Origin: Pseudomonas berkeleyensis
GTDB taxonomy: Bacteria; Pseudomonadota; Gammaproteobacteria; Pseudomonadales; Pseudomonadaceae
Length of the DNA: 64,000 bases
Assembly (NCBI RefSeq): GCF_014109765.1
Contig: NZ_CP059139.1
Location: 2,794,001-2,858,000 of the forward strand
Reading direction: 5' to 3'
Below, piece by piece: positions 53,907 to 62,896 of the stretch. Under the pieces are notes generated by a model. The model did no database searches, was not told the origin of the DNA, and saw only the letters and a list, made by a program, of their open reading frames with translations. How positions within the stretch are numbered: position 1 is the stretch's first letter; every line of letters starts with the position of its first letter. A program made the position numbers and the translations under genes.

Positions 53907-56900
53907 TCAGGCTTTCGCCGCGACGCTCGAATCATCGGTGCGCTCGCTGGGACGGATCTTGAACCAGATGGAGTACATCGCCGGCAGGAACACCAGGGTC
54001 ATGATGGTGCCGACGAAAGTCCCCCCGATCAGCGTGTAGGCCAAGGTGCCCCAGAACACCGAATGGGTCAGCGGAATGAAGGCGAGAATGGCCGCCAGCG
54101 CGGTCAGCAATACCGGTCGGGCTCGTTGTACCGTGGCCTCAACGACGGCATTGAATGGGTCGAGCCCCTCGTTTTCGTTATGGTGGATCTGCCCGATCAG
54201 GATCAGCGTGTTGCGCATCAGGATGCCCGACAGCGCGATCAGCCCGACCAGGGCATTGATGCCGAACGGCTGCTGGAACAGCAGCAGAACCGGCACCACG
54301 CCAATCAGGCCCAACGGCGAGGTGAGAAACACCATCACCATCGCCGAGATCGAGCGCACCTGCAGGATGATGATCAGCAGTGTCAGAGCAATCATGATCG
54401 GCAGCAGCGGCAGAATCGCCTTGCTGGCCTTGCCGGACTCCTCGAAGGAACCAGCCATTTCGATGCGGTAGCCGGCAGGCAACGTCTCGATGATCGGTTG
54501 CAAGTCTTTCCACACCGCCACGGAGACGTCGGGCGGCTGCAGCTCTTCGGCGATATCGCCACGCACGGTAATGGTCGGCGTGCGGTCGCGACGGCGCAGG
54601 ATCGGGTCTTCCATGCGTACACCCACTTCACCGATCTGCGACAGCGGAATGCGCTGACCAGCCGAGCCGACCAGCGTGAAACCTTCGATCTTCGCCGGAT
54701 CGAGACGGATATCCCCCGCCGCACGACCGACCACCTGCACCGAGCGAATATCTTCGCGTACCAAGGTGATCGGCACGCCGCTGAGCAGGAACTGCAACTG
54801 CTGAGCGACCGCGTTGGAAGTCAGGCCAACGGCCTGCAAGCGATCCTGATCCAGCGAGAAATGCAGCGTTGGCACCAGCGGGCCCCAGTCGGCATTCACC
54901 GTGCGCATCATCGGGCTGGCCTGCAACACGCTCTGCACGCGAGAGGCGATTTCACGCAGTTGCATGGGATCTGGCCCCATCACCCGATACGCCACTGGGT
55001 ATGGCGAGTACGGGCCGAAGACCAGTTGCGTGACGCGAACCTTGGCTTCGGGCGCCAACCCTTCGGAGGCCGCTTCTCGGAGGCGCAGCTTGAGCGCTTC
55101 GCGGGCTTCCTGGCTGTCCGTCAGCACCACGATCTTGGCAAACGATGGATCGGGCAACTCCGGCGCCATGGCCAGGAAGAAGCGCGGTGGGCCCTGGCCG
55201 ATGTAGGAGGTGACGATCTTGGCTTCTTCCTGTTCGCGCAGCCACGACTCGACCTTGATGGCGGTGGCGTTGGTCTGCTCGATGGAGGTGCCATAAGGCA
55301 TCTGCAGTTCTACCAGTACCTCGGGTCGGTCGGAGGTCGGAAAGAACTGCTTCTTCACCAAACCCATGCCCAGCACGGCCACCACAAACAAGGTAATGAC
55401 CGCGCCCGCCACCAGCCACTTATGGGCGATAACACGTGCCAGCAGCGTGCGGAAACGGTTGTAGTGGCGGGTGTTGTAGATCGCCGCGTGGCCGCCTTCG
55501 ACCTGTTTGATATTCGGCAACAGCCTCACGCCCAGATAAGGCGTGAATGCCACTGCCACCACCCAGGAGGCGATCAGGGCAATGCCGACGATCCAGAACA
55601 TGTTGCTGGTGTACTCACCCGCCGTGGACTGGGCGAAACCGTTGGGCATGAAGCCGATGGCAGTGACCAGAGTACCGGCAAGCATCGGCGCAGCGGTGTG
55701 ACTCCAGGCATAGGCCGAGGCCTTGAAGCGGTCGTAGCCCTCCTCCATTTTCACCACCATCATTTCGATGGCGATGATAGCGTCGTCCACCAACAGGCCC
55801 AGAGCGAGAATCAGCGAGCCGAGGGTAATCCGGTCGAAATTCTTGCCCGTGGCGGCCATCACCACGAAAACGATGGCCAGCGTCAGCGGCACGGCAGTGG
55901 CAACCACAACACCGACGCGCCAGCCCATGCTGATAAAGCAGACCAGCATGACCACCAGCAAGGCGACGAAGAACTTGACCATGAACTCATCGACGGACAA
56001 GGTGATGTTGACCGCCTGATCGGTGACTTTATCGAGCGTCATGCCCAGCGGCATCTCTTCGTTGATGTTCGCCGTTTCGGCGTCGAGCGCCCTGCCGAGA
56101 TCAAGGCCGTTCCAGCCCTCGCGCATCACCACACCGAGCAGCAATGCAGGCTCACCGCCATTGCGCACCAGAAAGGTGGCCGGGTCTTCGTAGCCGCGTT
56201 CCACCGTCGCTACGTCAGAGAGCTTCAGCGTGCGACCTTGCACGGCAATCGGTGTTTCGCGGATTTTCGCCAGCTTGTCGAAGGCGCCATCCAGGCGCAT
56301 GACCACCTGCGGCCCGCTGGTTTCCACCGAACCGGCAGGCGTCAGCGCGTTCTGGCTATTGAGTGCGGCAAAGATGTCCTGCGGCGTTACGCCCAGGGTT
56401 GCCAACCGGTCATGGGAGAAGGAGACGAAAATACGCTCGGCCTGTTCGCCGATGATGTTGACCTTCTTGACCCCCGGCACGTGCAAGAGGCGCTGGCGCA
56501 GCGACTCGGCATCACGCACCAGTTGGCGCTGCGGTTCGCCCTTGGCCTTCAAGGCATACACCGCGAAGGTCACATCGGAGAACTCGTCGTTGATCATTGG
56601 CCCGATAACGCCGGCCGGCAACGTCTTGGCTTCATCGCCCAGCTTCTTGCGAGCCTGGTAGAACTCTTCCTGCACCTGCGACGGCGGCGTGCTATCGAGC
56701 AACGACACCATGGTGAATGCCAGCCCTGCACGGGTGTAGGTTTCACTGCGGTCGTACCAGCGCAGCTCCTGCATACGCTTTTCCAGCGGCTCGGCGACCT
56801 GATCCTGCATCTCCTGGGCAGTGGCGCCTGGCCAGGCCGTGATGATGGTCATCTGCTTGACGGTAAACGGTGGGTCTTCCGCCCTGCCGAGCTGGAAGAA

Positions 56901-56999
56901 CGCCAGTGTCCCGGCCACGGCGATCAACAGGATGAGGAACAACGTGATGGCGCGCTCACGCACGGCAAGGGCGGAAAGGTTAAAACGCCCCTCGCTCAT
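53907..56999 (-). CDS. RND efflux pump inner-membrane transporter (HAE1 type)
   Basis: 1030 residues, the full length of AcrB/MexB-type pumps. Two six-helix halves with large periplasmic loops. The proton-relay Asp pair in TM4 is present (ALGLLVDDAIIAIEMM), as are the second-half motifs SGILMRNTLILIGQI and VQRARPVLLTALAAILAFIP. The N-terminus (NLSALAVRERAITLFLILL) and the loop text resemble MexK/TriC-like pumps more than MexB. Substrates unknown. Overlaps the MFP gene by 4 bp and works with the OMF at 58888. Confidence 0.95.
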   Translation of the reverse strand: MSEGRFNLSALAVRERAITLFLILLIAVAGTLAFFQLGRAEDPPFTVKQMTIITAWPGATAQEMQDQVAEPLEKRMQELRWYDRSETYTRAGLAFTMVSLLDSTPPSQVQEEFYQARKKLGDEAKTLPAGVIGPMINDEFSDVTFAVYALKAKGEPQRQLVRDAESLRQRLLHVPGVKKVNIIGEQAERIFVSFSHDRLATLGVTPQDIFAALNSQNALTPAGSVETSGPQVVMRLDGAFDKLAKIRETPIAVQGRTLKLSDVATVERGYEDPATFLVRNGGEPALLLGVVMREGWNGLDLGRALDAETANINEEMPLGMTLDKVTDQAVNITLSVDEFMVKFFVALLVVMLVCFISMGWRVGVVVATAVPLTLAIVFVVMAATGKNFDRITLGSLILALGLLVDDAIIAIEMMVVKMEEGYDRFKASAYAWSHTAAPMLAGTLVTAIGFMPNGFAQSTAGEYTSNMFWIVGIALIASWVVAVAFTPYLGVRLLPNIKQVEGGHAAIYNTRHYNRFRTLLARVIAHKWLVAGAVITLFVVAVLGMGLVKKQFFPTSDRPEVLVELQMPYGTSIEQTNATAIKVESWLREQEEAKIVTSYIGQGPPRFFLAMAPELPDPSFAKIVVLTDSQEAREALKLRLREAASEGLAPEAKVRVTQLVFGPYSPYPVAYRVMGPDPMQLREIASRVQSVLQASPMMRTVNADWGPLVPTLHFSLDQDRLQAVGLTSNAVAQQLQFLLSGVPITLVREDIRSVQVVGRAAGDIRLDPAKIEGFTLVGSAGQRIPLSQIGEVGVRMEDPILRRRDRTPTITVRGDIAEELQPPDVSVAVWKDLQPIIETLPAGYRIEMAGSFEESGKASKAILPLLPIMIALTLLIIILQVRSISAMVMVFLTSPLGLIGVVPVLLLFQQPFGINALVGLIALSGILMRNTLILIGQIHHNENEGLDPFNAVVEATVQRARPVLLTALAAILAFIPLTHSVFWGTLAYTLIGGTFVGTIMTLVFLPAMYSIWFKIRPSERTDDSSVAAKA

Positions 57000-58102
57000 G
57001 GCTGACTCCCGGCGACCGACGCGCCCGTTGCCTGGGCAAGCCTGACCTCTTCGCCATCACGCAGCAGATGGGCACCGAGGGCCACCACCTGCTCACCGGC
57101 GTCGAGCGTGCCGGCGACACGTGCCGTGTCATCACCGATGCCCAACACCTGAACGGGGCGCCAGGAGACTTTTGCCGGCTCGCCAGCGATCACCCACACG
57201 CCGGTGCCATTGCCGGGGTCGTAGAGCGCGGCGATGGGCACTTGCAGCACTGGCGTGGCGTTCTTGCCCTCTGCGATATTCAGGGTGATGGTCGAGCCGA
57301 GTGGCGCATTCGCCAGCGCGCCGTCAAGCACATACCTGGCTTCGAAGGTACGGGTGGCGGCATCAGCGGCCTCGGAGAGCAAGCGCAGCTTGGCTGCGAC
57401 GGCAGCGCCGCTATTGCCATACAAGGTGGCTTGAGCCGTTGAGCCCGGCGCCGGGCGCAGGGTTTCGGGGAGGTGCACGATGGCCTCACGCTGCCCTGCC
57501 CGCGCCAATCGCACCACCGGTTGCCCAGCGCTGACCACCTGGCCTGGTTCGGCCAGGGTATCCATTACCACGCCATCGGCGTCAGCCAGCAACACCGCGT
57601 AGCCCGTGGCATTGCGCGCCACATCAGCCTGAGCCTGAGCCGCGCTGAGCTGAGCCTTGGCGGAATCAGCGGCGGCCTTGATCTGAGCGTAGGCCGACGC
57701 CGATACCGCACCAGCAGCGACCAGCCCGCGATAACGCGCCTCGTCGTCAGCCGTCTGCTTGGCCAGCGCTCGGGCGGAAGCAACAGCCTCCTGCTGCGCA
57801 CGCGCCTGCAATTGCAGGTCGATGGGGTCGAGGCGCATCAGCGGCTGGCCGCGTTTGACCGTTTCCCCGGTGTCGACCAGGCGCTCCAGGATCTTGCCCG
57901 ACACGCGGAAACCAAGGTCACTCTGGGTACGGGCGACGACCACACCGGTGAATGAACGAGAAACCTCAAGCGAGTGCTCGACCGCCGCTGCTCTGACCAG
58001 CGGCGGCTTGAGGCGTGGGTCTTGATGGACTGACGAATCGCCACACGCCACCAGAAGGATAGGCAGTAGGCAAAGAGCAAAAGTGGCGGATTTGAGGCGC
58101 AT
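56996..58102 (-). CDS. RND efflux membrane fusion protein (lipoprotein)
   Basis: 368 residues. The signal peptide ends in the lipobox LLVAC (lipidated Cys at residue 20). Then come a barrel/lipoyl region (GVVVARTQSDLGFRVSGKIL, VDTGETVKRGQPLMRLDPID), a helical hairpin rich in Ala/Gln, and VMDTLAEPGQVVSAGQPVVRL. It couples the RND pump to the outer-membrane factor. Single-adaptor organisation, unlike the two-adaptor TriAB. A GTGAC-type palindrome (58149-58172) lies 46 bp upstream of its start, a likely operator. Confidence 0.95.
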   Translation of the reverse strand: MRLKSATFALCLLPILLVACGDSSVHQDPRLKPPLVRAAAVEHSLEVSRSFTGVVVARTQSDLGFRVSGKILERLVDTGETVKRGQPLMRLDPIDLQLQARAQQEAVASARALAKQTADDEARYRGLVAAGAVSASAYAQIKAAADSAKAQLSAAQAQADVARNATGYAVLLADADGVVMDTLAEPGQVVSAGQPVVRLARAGQREAIVHLPETLRPAPGSTAQATLYGNSGAAVAAKLRLLSEAADAATRTFEARYVLDGALANAPLGSTITLNIAEGKNATPVLQVPIAALYDPGNGTGVWVIAGEPAKVSWRPVQVLGIGDDTARVAGTLDAGEQVVALGAHLLRDGEEVRLAQATGASVAGSQP

Positions 58103-58148
58103 GGGTTCCGTTACTCAAGAGCAATACAGGAACCCCATTCTTAGACTA

Positions 58149-58172
58149 GTGACTAATTCTGTCAATGGTCAC
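58149..58172. promoter_or_regulatory. Operator-like palindrome upstream of the efflux MFP-RND genes
   Basis: GTGACT-N12-GGTCAC, 24 bp, between the MFP start (58102) and the 3' end of the pump tetR gene (58183). It has the same arm sequence and spacing as the element at 58837-58860. Placed where the MFP promoter should lie. Confidence 0.7.
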
Positions 58173-58182
58173 AATCGATCTA

Positions 58183-58797
58183 TCAAGGTGCCAAGCTTCG
58201 TAATATCAGTGCCGGCAAGTGCACGGCCGCCTCGGGAGCCGTGTCCAGGTTGTATTGCAACTGAGCAGGATTGACGTAGGGCAGGATGATCAGAAAGATC
58301 GCCTTGGTGGCCTCGTCCAACGGCGTCTTGCGCTCGAACTCGCCAGATGCGCGACCGTCGAGCAGGATCTGCTGAATGATTGCGCGTATGCGTACCTGGT
58401 GTGCCACTGCGGAAGGCCACTGATCACGCGAAGCGACCGCCGCGATGTCATAGAGCTTGCGATCATGGAAGAAAAGATCGCTACCAGCCTCTGAAATAGA
58501 GCGAAACAGGCACCTCAGTTTTTCAGACGCCGTCGGCGCGCCGGCGATGGCCGCGTCGACAATCTCCATGATCATCGCCAGGCGATTGGTGCAGATCACC
58601 GCACCGATGGCCTGCTTGGACTCGAAGAACTTGTAGATATAGGCCTTGGAGAAACCGATGGCCTTGGCGAGATCCGAGACGGTGGTCTTCTCGTAACCGT
58701 AATGGCTGAAATGCTCGGTTGCAGCGCTGATGATCTGATCGCGAATCTCGTGATCCAGCGGCCCGCGTATGGTTGAGGTGTTCATATTTTCGTTCAT
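58183..58797 (-). CDS. TetR-family repressor of the RND efflux locus
   Basis: 204 residues from ATG 58797; a second in-frame ATG lies at residue 5. HTH: ISAATEHFSHYGYEKTTVSD followed by LAKAIGFSKAYIYKFFESKQ. The C-terminal domain is of the YbjJ/AcrR-like helical type. It is encoded between the MFP-RND genes (same strand) and the divergent OMF gene. Matching palindromes on both sides of it make it the probable repressor of all three pump genes and of itself. Confidence 0.93.
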   Translation of the reverse strand: MNENMNTSTIRGPLDHEIRDQIISAATEHFSHYGYEKTTVSDLAKAIGFSKAYIYKFFESKQAIGAVICTNRLAMIMEIVDAAIAGAPTASEKLRCLFRSISEAGSDLFFHDRKLYDIAAVASRDQWPSAVAHQVRIRAIIQQILLDGRASGEFERKTPLDEATKAIFLIILPYVNPAQLQYNLDTAPEAAVHLPALILRSLAP

Positions 58798-58836
58798 GCC
58801 TACAGCTTAACCCTGTAGTGGGCTGATTGACAGAAA

Positions 58837-58860
58837 GTGACCAATCTATAATATGGTCAC
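58837..58860. promoter_or_regulatory. Operator-like palindrome between pump tetR and OMF gene
   Basis: GTGACC-N12-GGTCAC, 24 bp, in the 90-bp divergent spacer. It shares arm sequence, spacing and the inner AAT after the left arm with 58149-58172 (17 of 24 bases identical). The right part overlaps a TATAAT-like sequence (58847-58852), so binding would block a promoter directed at the OMF gene. Confidence 0.7.
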
Positions 58861-58887
58861 AACTTGAATTGGTCTCAGAGAAACCTC

Positions 58888-60336
58888 ATGCCTCCCTTCC
58901 GTCTTCTCGCTCTCGCGGTAAGCACCAGTCTGGCAGCAGGCTGCGCGGTTGGCCCGGACTACCAGCGTCCGGATGTTCCACTGGCCGAACGATACATTGG
59001 CCAGGCCGCAGTAGAGAGCCGAAGCGCGACGACCACTGCCAGCTTCGCGGCCTGGTGGGAAGGCTTTGGCGACCCACAACTGAGCGCGCTGGTCAGTCAG
59101 GCGCTCGCGCAGAACCTTGATATGGCCCAAGCCCAGGCACGGGTCGTTCAGGCACGCGCCGGGCTGGGTGCAGCCAATGCGGCTCTGCTGCCCTCCGCAA
59201 CAGTCAATGGCCAGGCAGCCCGTGCTTACCAGTCGCTGGAAACACCGCTGGGCCAGGTGCTCGACACCGCGCCCGGCTATGACCGCTATGGTAATAGCTA
59301 CGAGGCCAATCTCAATGCGAGCTGGGAACTGGATGTATTTGGCGGCCTGCGCCGTGGCCGAGAAGCGGCTCTGGCCGAATACCAGGCATCCGAGGCCGGC
59401 GTCGTCGCCACGCGACTGGCCGTCGCGGCGCAAACCGCCGATGTCTACACCACCATCCGTGGCCTGCAGGCGCGGCTGGAGATTGCCCAGCGGCAGGTCG
59501 ACACCCAGCAGGAGCTGTTGGAGAAAGTGCGCCTGCTGCACGAGCAGGGGCTTGCCGCCGAATTTCAGGTACAGCAGACCGAGGGCCAGCTGTCGCAGGT
59601 CAAGGCCAGTGTGCCGGTGCTGCAGGCGGGCCTGGATGCGGCCATGAATGCGCTGGATGTGATGCTCGGCACCCCGCCCGGCACCCATCGCGCCGAGCTG
59701 GCCAGCGCAAGCGCCATCCCACGCGCTCCGCAACTGACGGCCACTGGCTCGCCAGCTGATCTGCTGCGCCGCCGCCCCGATCTGATAGCCGCCGAACGTC
59801 GCCTGGTCGCCGCCAATGCCCGTATCGGCATGGCGATCAGCGAGTACTACCCGAAATTCTCGCTCAGTGCCCTGCTCGGCAGTGCCGCCACGCAAAGTGG
59901 CAACCTGTTCAGCAGCGGCGCCGCGCAATCGGCCGGCGTGCTGGGCCTGCGCTGGCGACTGTTCGACTTCGGCCGTATCAACGCGCAGATCGATCAGGCC
60001 AAGGGCCAGGAAGCCGAAGCGCTCGCGGCTTATCGGCAGTCGGTGCTAAGAGCCAGTGAAGATGTTGAAAACGCTTTCTCGGCCCTGGTCAATCGCGAGG
60101 CTCAGGCGACCACCCTGCTAGCAGGCGAAACATCGCTCACGGGCGCCAGGCAGTCATCGTTCATCGCCTATCAAAGCGGCGCGGCCAGCCTGATCGAAGT
60201 GCTCAACGCCGACGAAACCTTGCTGCGAGCTTCGGATGCCAGAGCCCAGGCGCAGACGGAATCTGCGCGCGCCGCCATTGCGGCATTCAGGGCACTGGGT
60301 GGCGGTTGGCAGACGGAACAACTGGCCAAACGCTGA
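58888..60336 (+). CDS. RND efflux outer-membrane factor, NodT/OprM family lipoprotein
   Basis: 482 residues from ATG 58888 (MPPFRLLALAVSTSLAAGCAVGPDY), with a lipobox LAAGC. Family motifs: VGPDYQRPDVPLAE, WWEGFGDPQLSALVSQAL, then the second-half repeat LRRRPDLIAAERRLVAANARIG and the C-terminal VLRASEDVENAFSALVNRE. It forms the outer-membrane channel for the adjacent RND pump. Its divergent orientation from MFP-RND is less common than the usual three-gene operon; a shared operator design ties them together. The ribosome site (AGAGAAA) is modest. Confidence 0.95.
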   Translation: MPPFRLLALAVSTSLAAGCAVGPDYQRPDVPLAERYIGQAAVESRSATTTASFAAWWEGFGDPQLSALVSQALAQNLDMAQAQARVVQARAGLGAANAALLPSATVNGQAARAYQSLETPLGQVLDTAPGYDRYGNSYEANLNASWELDVFGGLRRGREAALAEYQASEAGVVATRLAVAAQTADVYTTIRGLQARLEIAQRQVDTQQELLEKVRLLHEQGLAAEFQVQQTEGQLSQVKASVPVLQAGLDAAMNALDVMLGTPPGTHRAELASASAIPRAPQLTATGSPADLLRRRPDLIAAERRLVAANARIGMAISEYYPKFSLSALLGSAATQSGNLFSSGAAQSAGVLGLRWRLFDFGRINAQIDQAKGQEAEALAAYRQSVLRASEDVENAFSALVNREAQATTLLAGETSLTGARQSSFIAYQSGAASLIEVLNADETLLRASDARAQAQTESARAAIAAFRALGGGWQTEQLAKR

Positions 60337-60587
60337 TTTTCAAAACCCCGCATCGGCTCAATCTCGCGGACAGGTTCGAGCTTCACGCCGAGTTCCGCCA
60401 TCGCCTTGAGCTGCCCTTTGTACACCCTTGCAGTGCCCAGTGAGGCTGGAGCGGCGCGCCCGGTTTTCAGCTCGTGGCTGCATGAATACCGCTGTTTCTG
60501 CAGCCGCCCCACCGATCAGAAATCCTGAACTTCATACCGATAGCCTGGCTCACAAACGATGAAGGCCACCGTTATGGAGATATCACC
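60337..60587. other. 251-bp spacer with possible minus-strand coding remnant
   Basis: No gene is assigned. A minus-strand frame over 60340-60500 has protein-like text (SLGTARVYKGQLKAMAELGV, then KLEPVREIEPMRGF) but runs into the OMF gene and has no good start, so it may be a remnant or chance. A GGAG ribosome site before 60588 serves the next gene. Confidence 0.35.
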
Positions 60588-61019
60588 ATGCAAGCCGCCG
60601 TTCCTATCTTTCTACTCGGCTGGATGACCGCTGCCGACGCCTTGGCCGATGCCTGCTATGTCAGCAGCCGCTCGTCCAGCGACGCCATTCGCGAAGTTGA
60701 AAAAGAGCTGTGCTATGAATTCGTCGGTATGTCACAGGGCGATATCGACTGGTCCTGCAACAACGAAAGCGATGAGATGATCAACACCCGGCAGCAAAAG
60801 GTCGCCAGTTGTTCCAGCGACAGCATCGGCACCTGTGAGGCCGCGCTGACCCAGGAAAGCCTGAGCAACTACCGCTCCACCGCTGAAGATGAAGACCAGG
60901 CACGCCCAGCGGTACCGAACGACGCCAAGGTCGTCACCCACTATTACAACGTGGGTGACCTGCGTCAGGTACGACTCGATTGCGAGAGCGCAGGCGGCAC
61001 CTGGCGAGGTAAGCAATGA
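60588..61019 (+). CDS. Exported Cys-rich hypothetical protein
   Basis: 143 residues. N-terminal signal-like segment (MQAAVPIFLLGWMTAADALA, cleavage near residue 20). The mature part has six Cys (DACY, ELCYEF, DWSCNN, VASCSS, GTCEA, LDCESAGGTW), enough for three disulfides, and an acidic middle. CESAGGTW resembles the CxxxGGxW ends seen in small exported proteins. No named family recognised. Its stop overlaps the start of the DUF3182 gene (ATGA), so they are coexpressed. Confidence 0.75.
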   Translation: MQAAVPIFLLGWMTAADALADACYVSSRSSSDAIREVEKELCYEFVGMSQGDIDWSCNNESDEMINTRQQKVASCSSDSIGTCEAALTQESLSNYRSTAEDEDQARPAVPNDAKVVTHYYNVGDLRQVRLDCESAGGTWRGKQ

Positions 61020-62104
61020 CCCCACACAGCAGCGTGGTATGGCTACCCGTTCAAGGCACCCGCAGTGAGCACGAGCGCGCCGTGCAGCAGATATTGGCCG
61101 AGAAGCTGGGCAAGCTGCTCGGCTGCCCTTTCATAGGCGACTACTCGACCAGCCTGCCCTCCGGGGGGCGTTATTACTTCCTGCCGGATGACACCTTGGT
61201 AGGCGATGTCTCGGCGCTGGGCATCGACAGCAATCAGGATCTCTTCGGCGGTGTGGTCGAGCACGCTTTCGTGGCGACCAAGGCAATCAGCCATCCGCTG
61301 ATCAGCGAGCAGAGCCGGCACCCTGACGGTTGGTCGGAGAGCTTCGCACTGCAGGTCGATCAGGTCACGTTGCCCGGCTTCACCGCGTTCGATCTGGATG
61401 ATGCTCACAGCGCCGGTCAACGTCTGCTGCGGGATGGGCCGCTGCGCCTCAAGCCGGTGCTGGCCCGGGCGGGACGCGGGCAACAATCGATCAACGACCT
61501 GGCGGAACTGGAGACTGCCCTGGCAGCGCTGGACGCACAAACCGTGCGCGAGCATGGCCTGGTGCTGGAGGAAGAGCTGCGTCAGCCCTACACCTACAGC
61601 GTCGGCCAGATCACCGTGGCGGGCGTCACATTGAGCTACTACGGCAGCCAGCATCTGACCCGTGACAACCACGGCCATTCGGTTTACGGCGGCTCCGAGC
61701 TGATCATGGTCAGAGGTGATTATCTGGCCCTGATGGCCCTGACCATGCCGCGTGCGGCGCGCCTGGCCCTTCAGCAGGCGCGTATCTACGAACTGGCTGC
61801 GTTCGAGGCCTACCCCGGCCTCTTCGCTTCGCGGCGCAACTACGACGTGGCCTGTGGCGAAAGCCGCACCGGCAAGCAGCGCTGCGGTGTACTGGAGCAA
61901 TCCTGGCGGGTTGGCGGGGCCAGCCCGGCGGAAATATTCGCCCTGGAAGCCTTCGTCGACGACCCGGCGCTAAGGCAGCTGCATGCCTCGACCTTCGAGC
62001 ACTATGGCGACATCCCACCTCCACGCGGCGCCATTTGCCTCTATCAGGGGCACGACGATGAACTAGGCTTGCTGAGCAAGTACGTCAAGGTGGAACGGAC
62101 ATGA
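61016..62104 (+). CDS. DUF3182 family protein, ATP-grasp-like
   Basis: 362 residues, GAGG ribosome site. The middle part has the feel of an ATP-grasp fold: LKPVLARAGRGQQSINDLAE (Lys followed by a Gly-rich loop), EHGLVLEEELRQPYTYSVGQ (acidic metal-binding segment) and TRDNHGHSVYGGSELIMVRG. The DUF3182 family is not functionally characterised to my knowledge. If ATP-grasp, it would ligate a carboxylate to an amine or thiol. It is translationally coupled to both the Cys-rich exported protein and the hydrolase that follows (ATGA overlaps). Confidence 0.82.
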   Translation: MTPHSSVVWLPVQGTRSEHERAVQQILAEKLGKLLGCPFIGDYSTSLPSGGRYYFLPDDTLVGDVSALGIDSNQDLFGGVVEHAFVATKAISHPLISEQSRHPDGWSESFALQVDQVTLPGFTAFDLDDAHSAGQRLLRDGPLRLKPVLARAGRGQQSINDLAELETALAALDAQTVREHGLVLEEELRQPYTYSVGQITVAGVTLSYYGSQHLTRDNHGHSVYGGSELIMVRGDYLALMALTMPRAARLALQQARIYELAAFEAYPGLFASRRNYDVACGESRTGKQRCGVLEQSWRVGGASPAEIFALEAFVDDPALRQLHASTFEHYGDIPPPRGAICLYQGHDDELGLLSKYVKVERT

Positions 62105-62871
62105 GTGCACAGAGCGAGACGCTGGAAATCCTGGTCGATGACGAAGCTATCGCTGCTACCCTCCTCTCGCCGCCGGCCAAGGTGCCTGGCGTACTCTTCG
62201 TCCATGGCTGGGGTGGCAGCCAGCAGCGTGATCTGGCACGTGCCCGAGGCATTGCGGGGCTTGGCTGCGTATGCCTGACCTTCGACCTGCGTGGCCACGA
62301 GAAGACCATCGCCGCGAAGGAGAGCGTGACCCGCGCGCACAACCTGGCCGATATCATCGCCGCCTACGACCGTCTGACCGAACACCCAGCCGTCGACACC
62401 GACTGCATCGCGGTGATCGGCAGCAGCTACGGCGGGTATCTGTCCACCCTGCTGAGCACGCAGCGCGCGGTGAAATGGCTGGCCCTGCGGGTACCTGCGC
62501 TGTACTGGGACGAGCAATGGCACACACCCAAAGGCCAGTTGGACACCACGCGCCTGCAGGAATACCGGCGGCGCCTATTGCGCGCCGAGGACAATCAGGC
62601 GCTGCGTGCCTGCTCGGCGTTTCGTGGCGACGTGCTGCTGGTAGAGTCCGAGCACGATGACTTCGTGCCGCACGCCACGCTGATGAGCTACCGCGCCGCC
62701 TTCGACAAGGCCCACTCGCTGACGCACCGCATCCTCGACGGCGCCGATCACGCCCTCAGCGAAGACCGCGACCAGCAGGCCTATACCCAGATTCTCGGCA
62801 ACTGGATCAGTGAGATGGTCATCGGCGCGCGGGTCGGCAACTACCCGCATCAGTTGGTGCGGTATTCCTGA
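62101..62871 (+). CDS. Alpha/beta hydrolase (dienelactone hydrolase / peptidase S9-like)
   Basis: 256 residues, ATGA overlap with the DUF3182 gene. Nucleophile elbow IGSSYGGYLS (Ser in GSSYGG), oxyanion-region FVHGWGGSQQRDL, acid in VESEHDDFVPH and catalytic His in DGADHALSEDRDQQ. No signal peptide, so cytoplasmic. A prolyl-oligopeptidase-like or esterase activity is likely. The operon suggests that it acts on a product or substrate of the DUF3182 protein (inference). Confidence 0.88.
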   Translation: MSAQSETLEILVDDEAIAATLLSPPAKVPGVLFVHGWGGSQQRDLARARGIAGLGCVCLTFDLRGHEKTIAAKESVTRAHNLADIIAAYDRLTEHPAVDTDCIAVIGSSYGGYLSTLLSTQRAVKWLALRVPALYWDEQWHTPKGQLDTTRLQEYRRRLLRAEDNQALRACSAFRGDVLLVESEHDDFVPHATLMSYRAAFDKAHSLTHRILDGADHALSEDRDQQAYTQILGNWISEMVIGARVGNYPHQLVRYS

Positions 62872-62896
62872 CACCCACGGGCATGGGCGGATCGCT

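Noticed and set aside
54063..57005. 980-codon plus-strand open frame
   Set aside because: It lies entirely antisense to the RND transporter, with His/Gln/Arg-rich text and no recognisable motif. It is a shadow of a high-GC gene.
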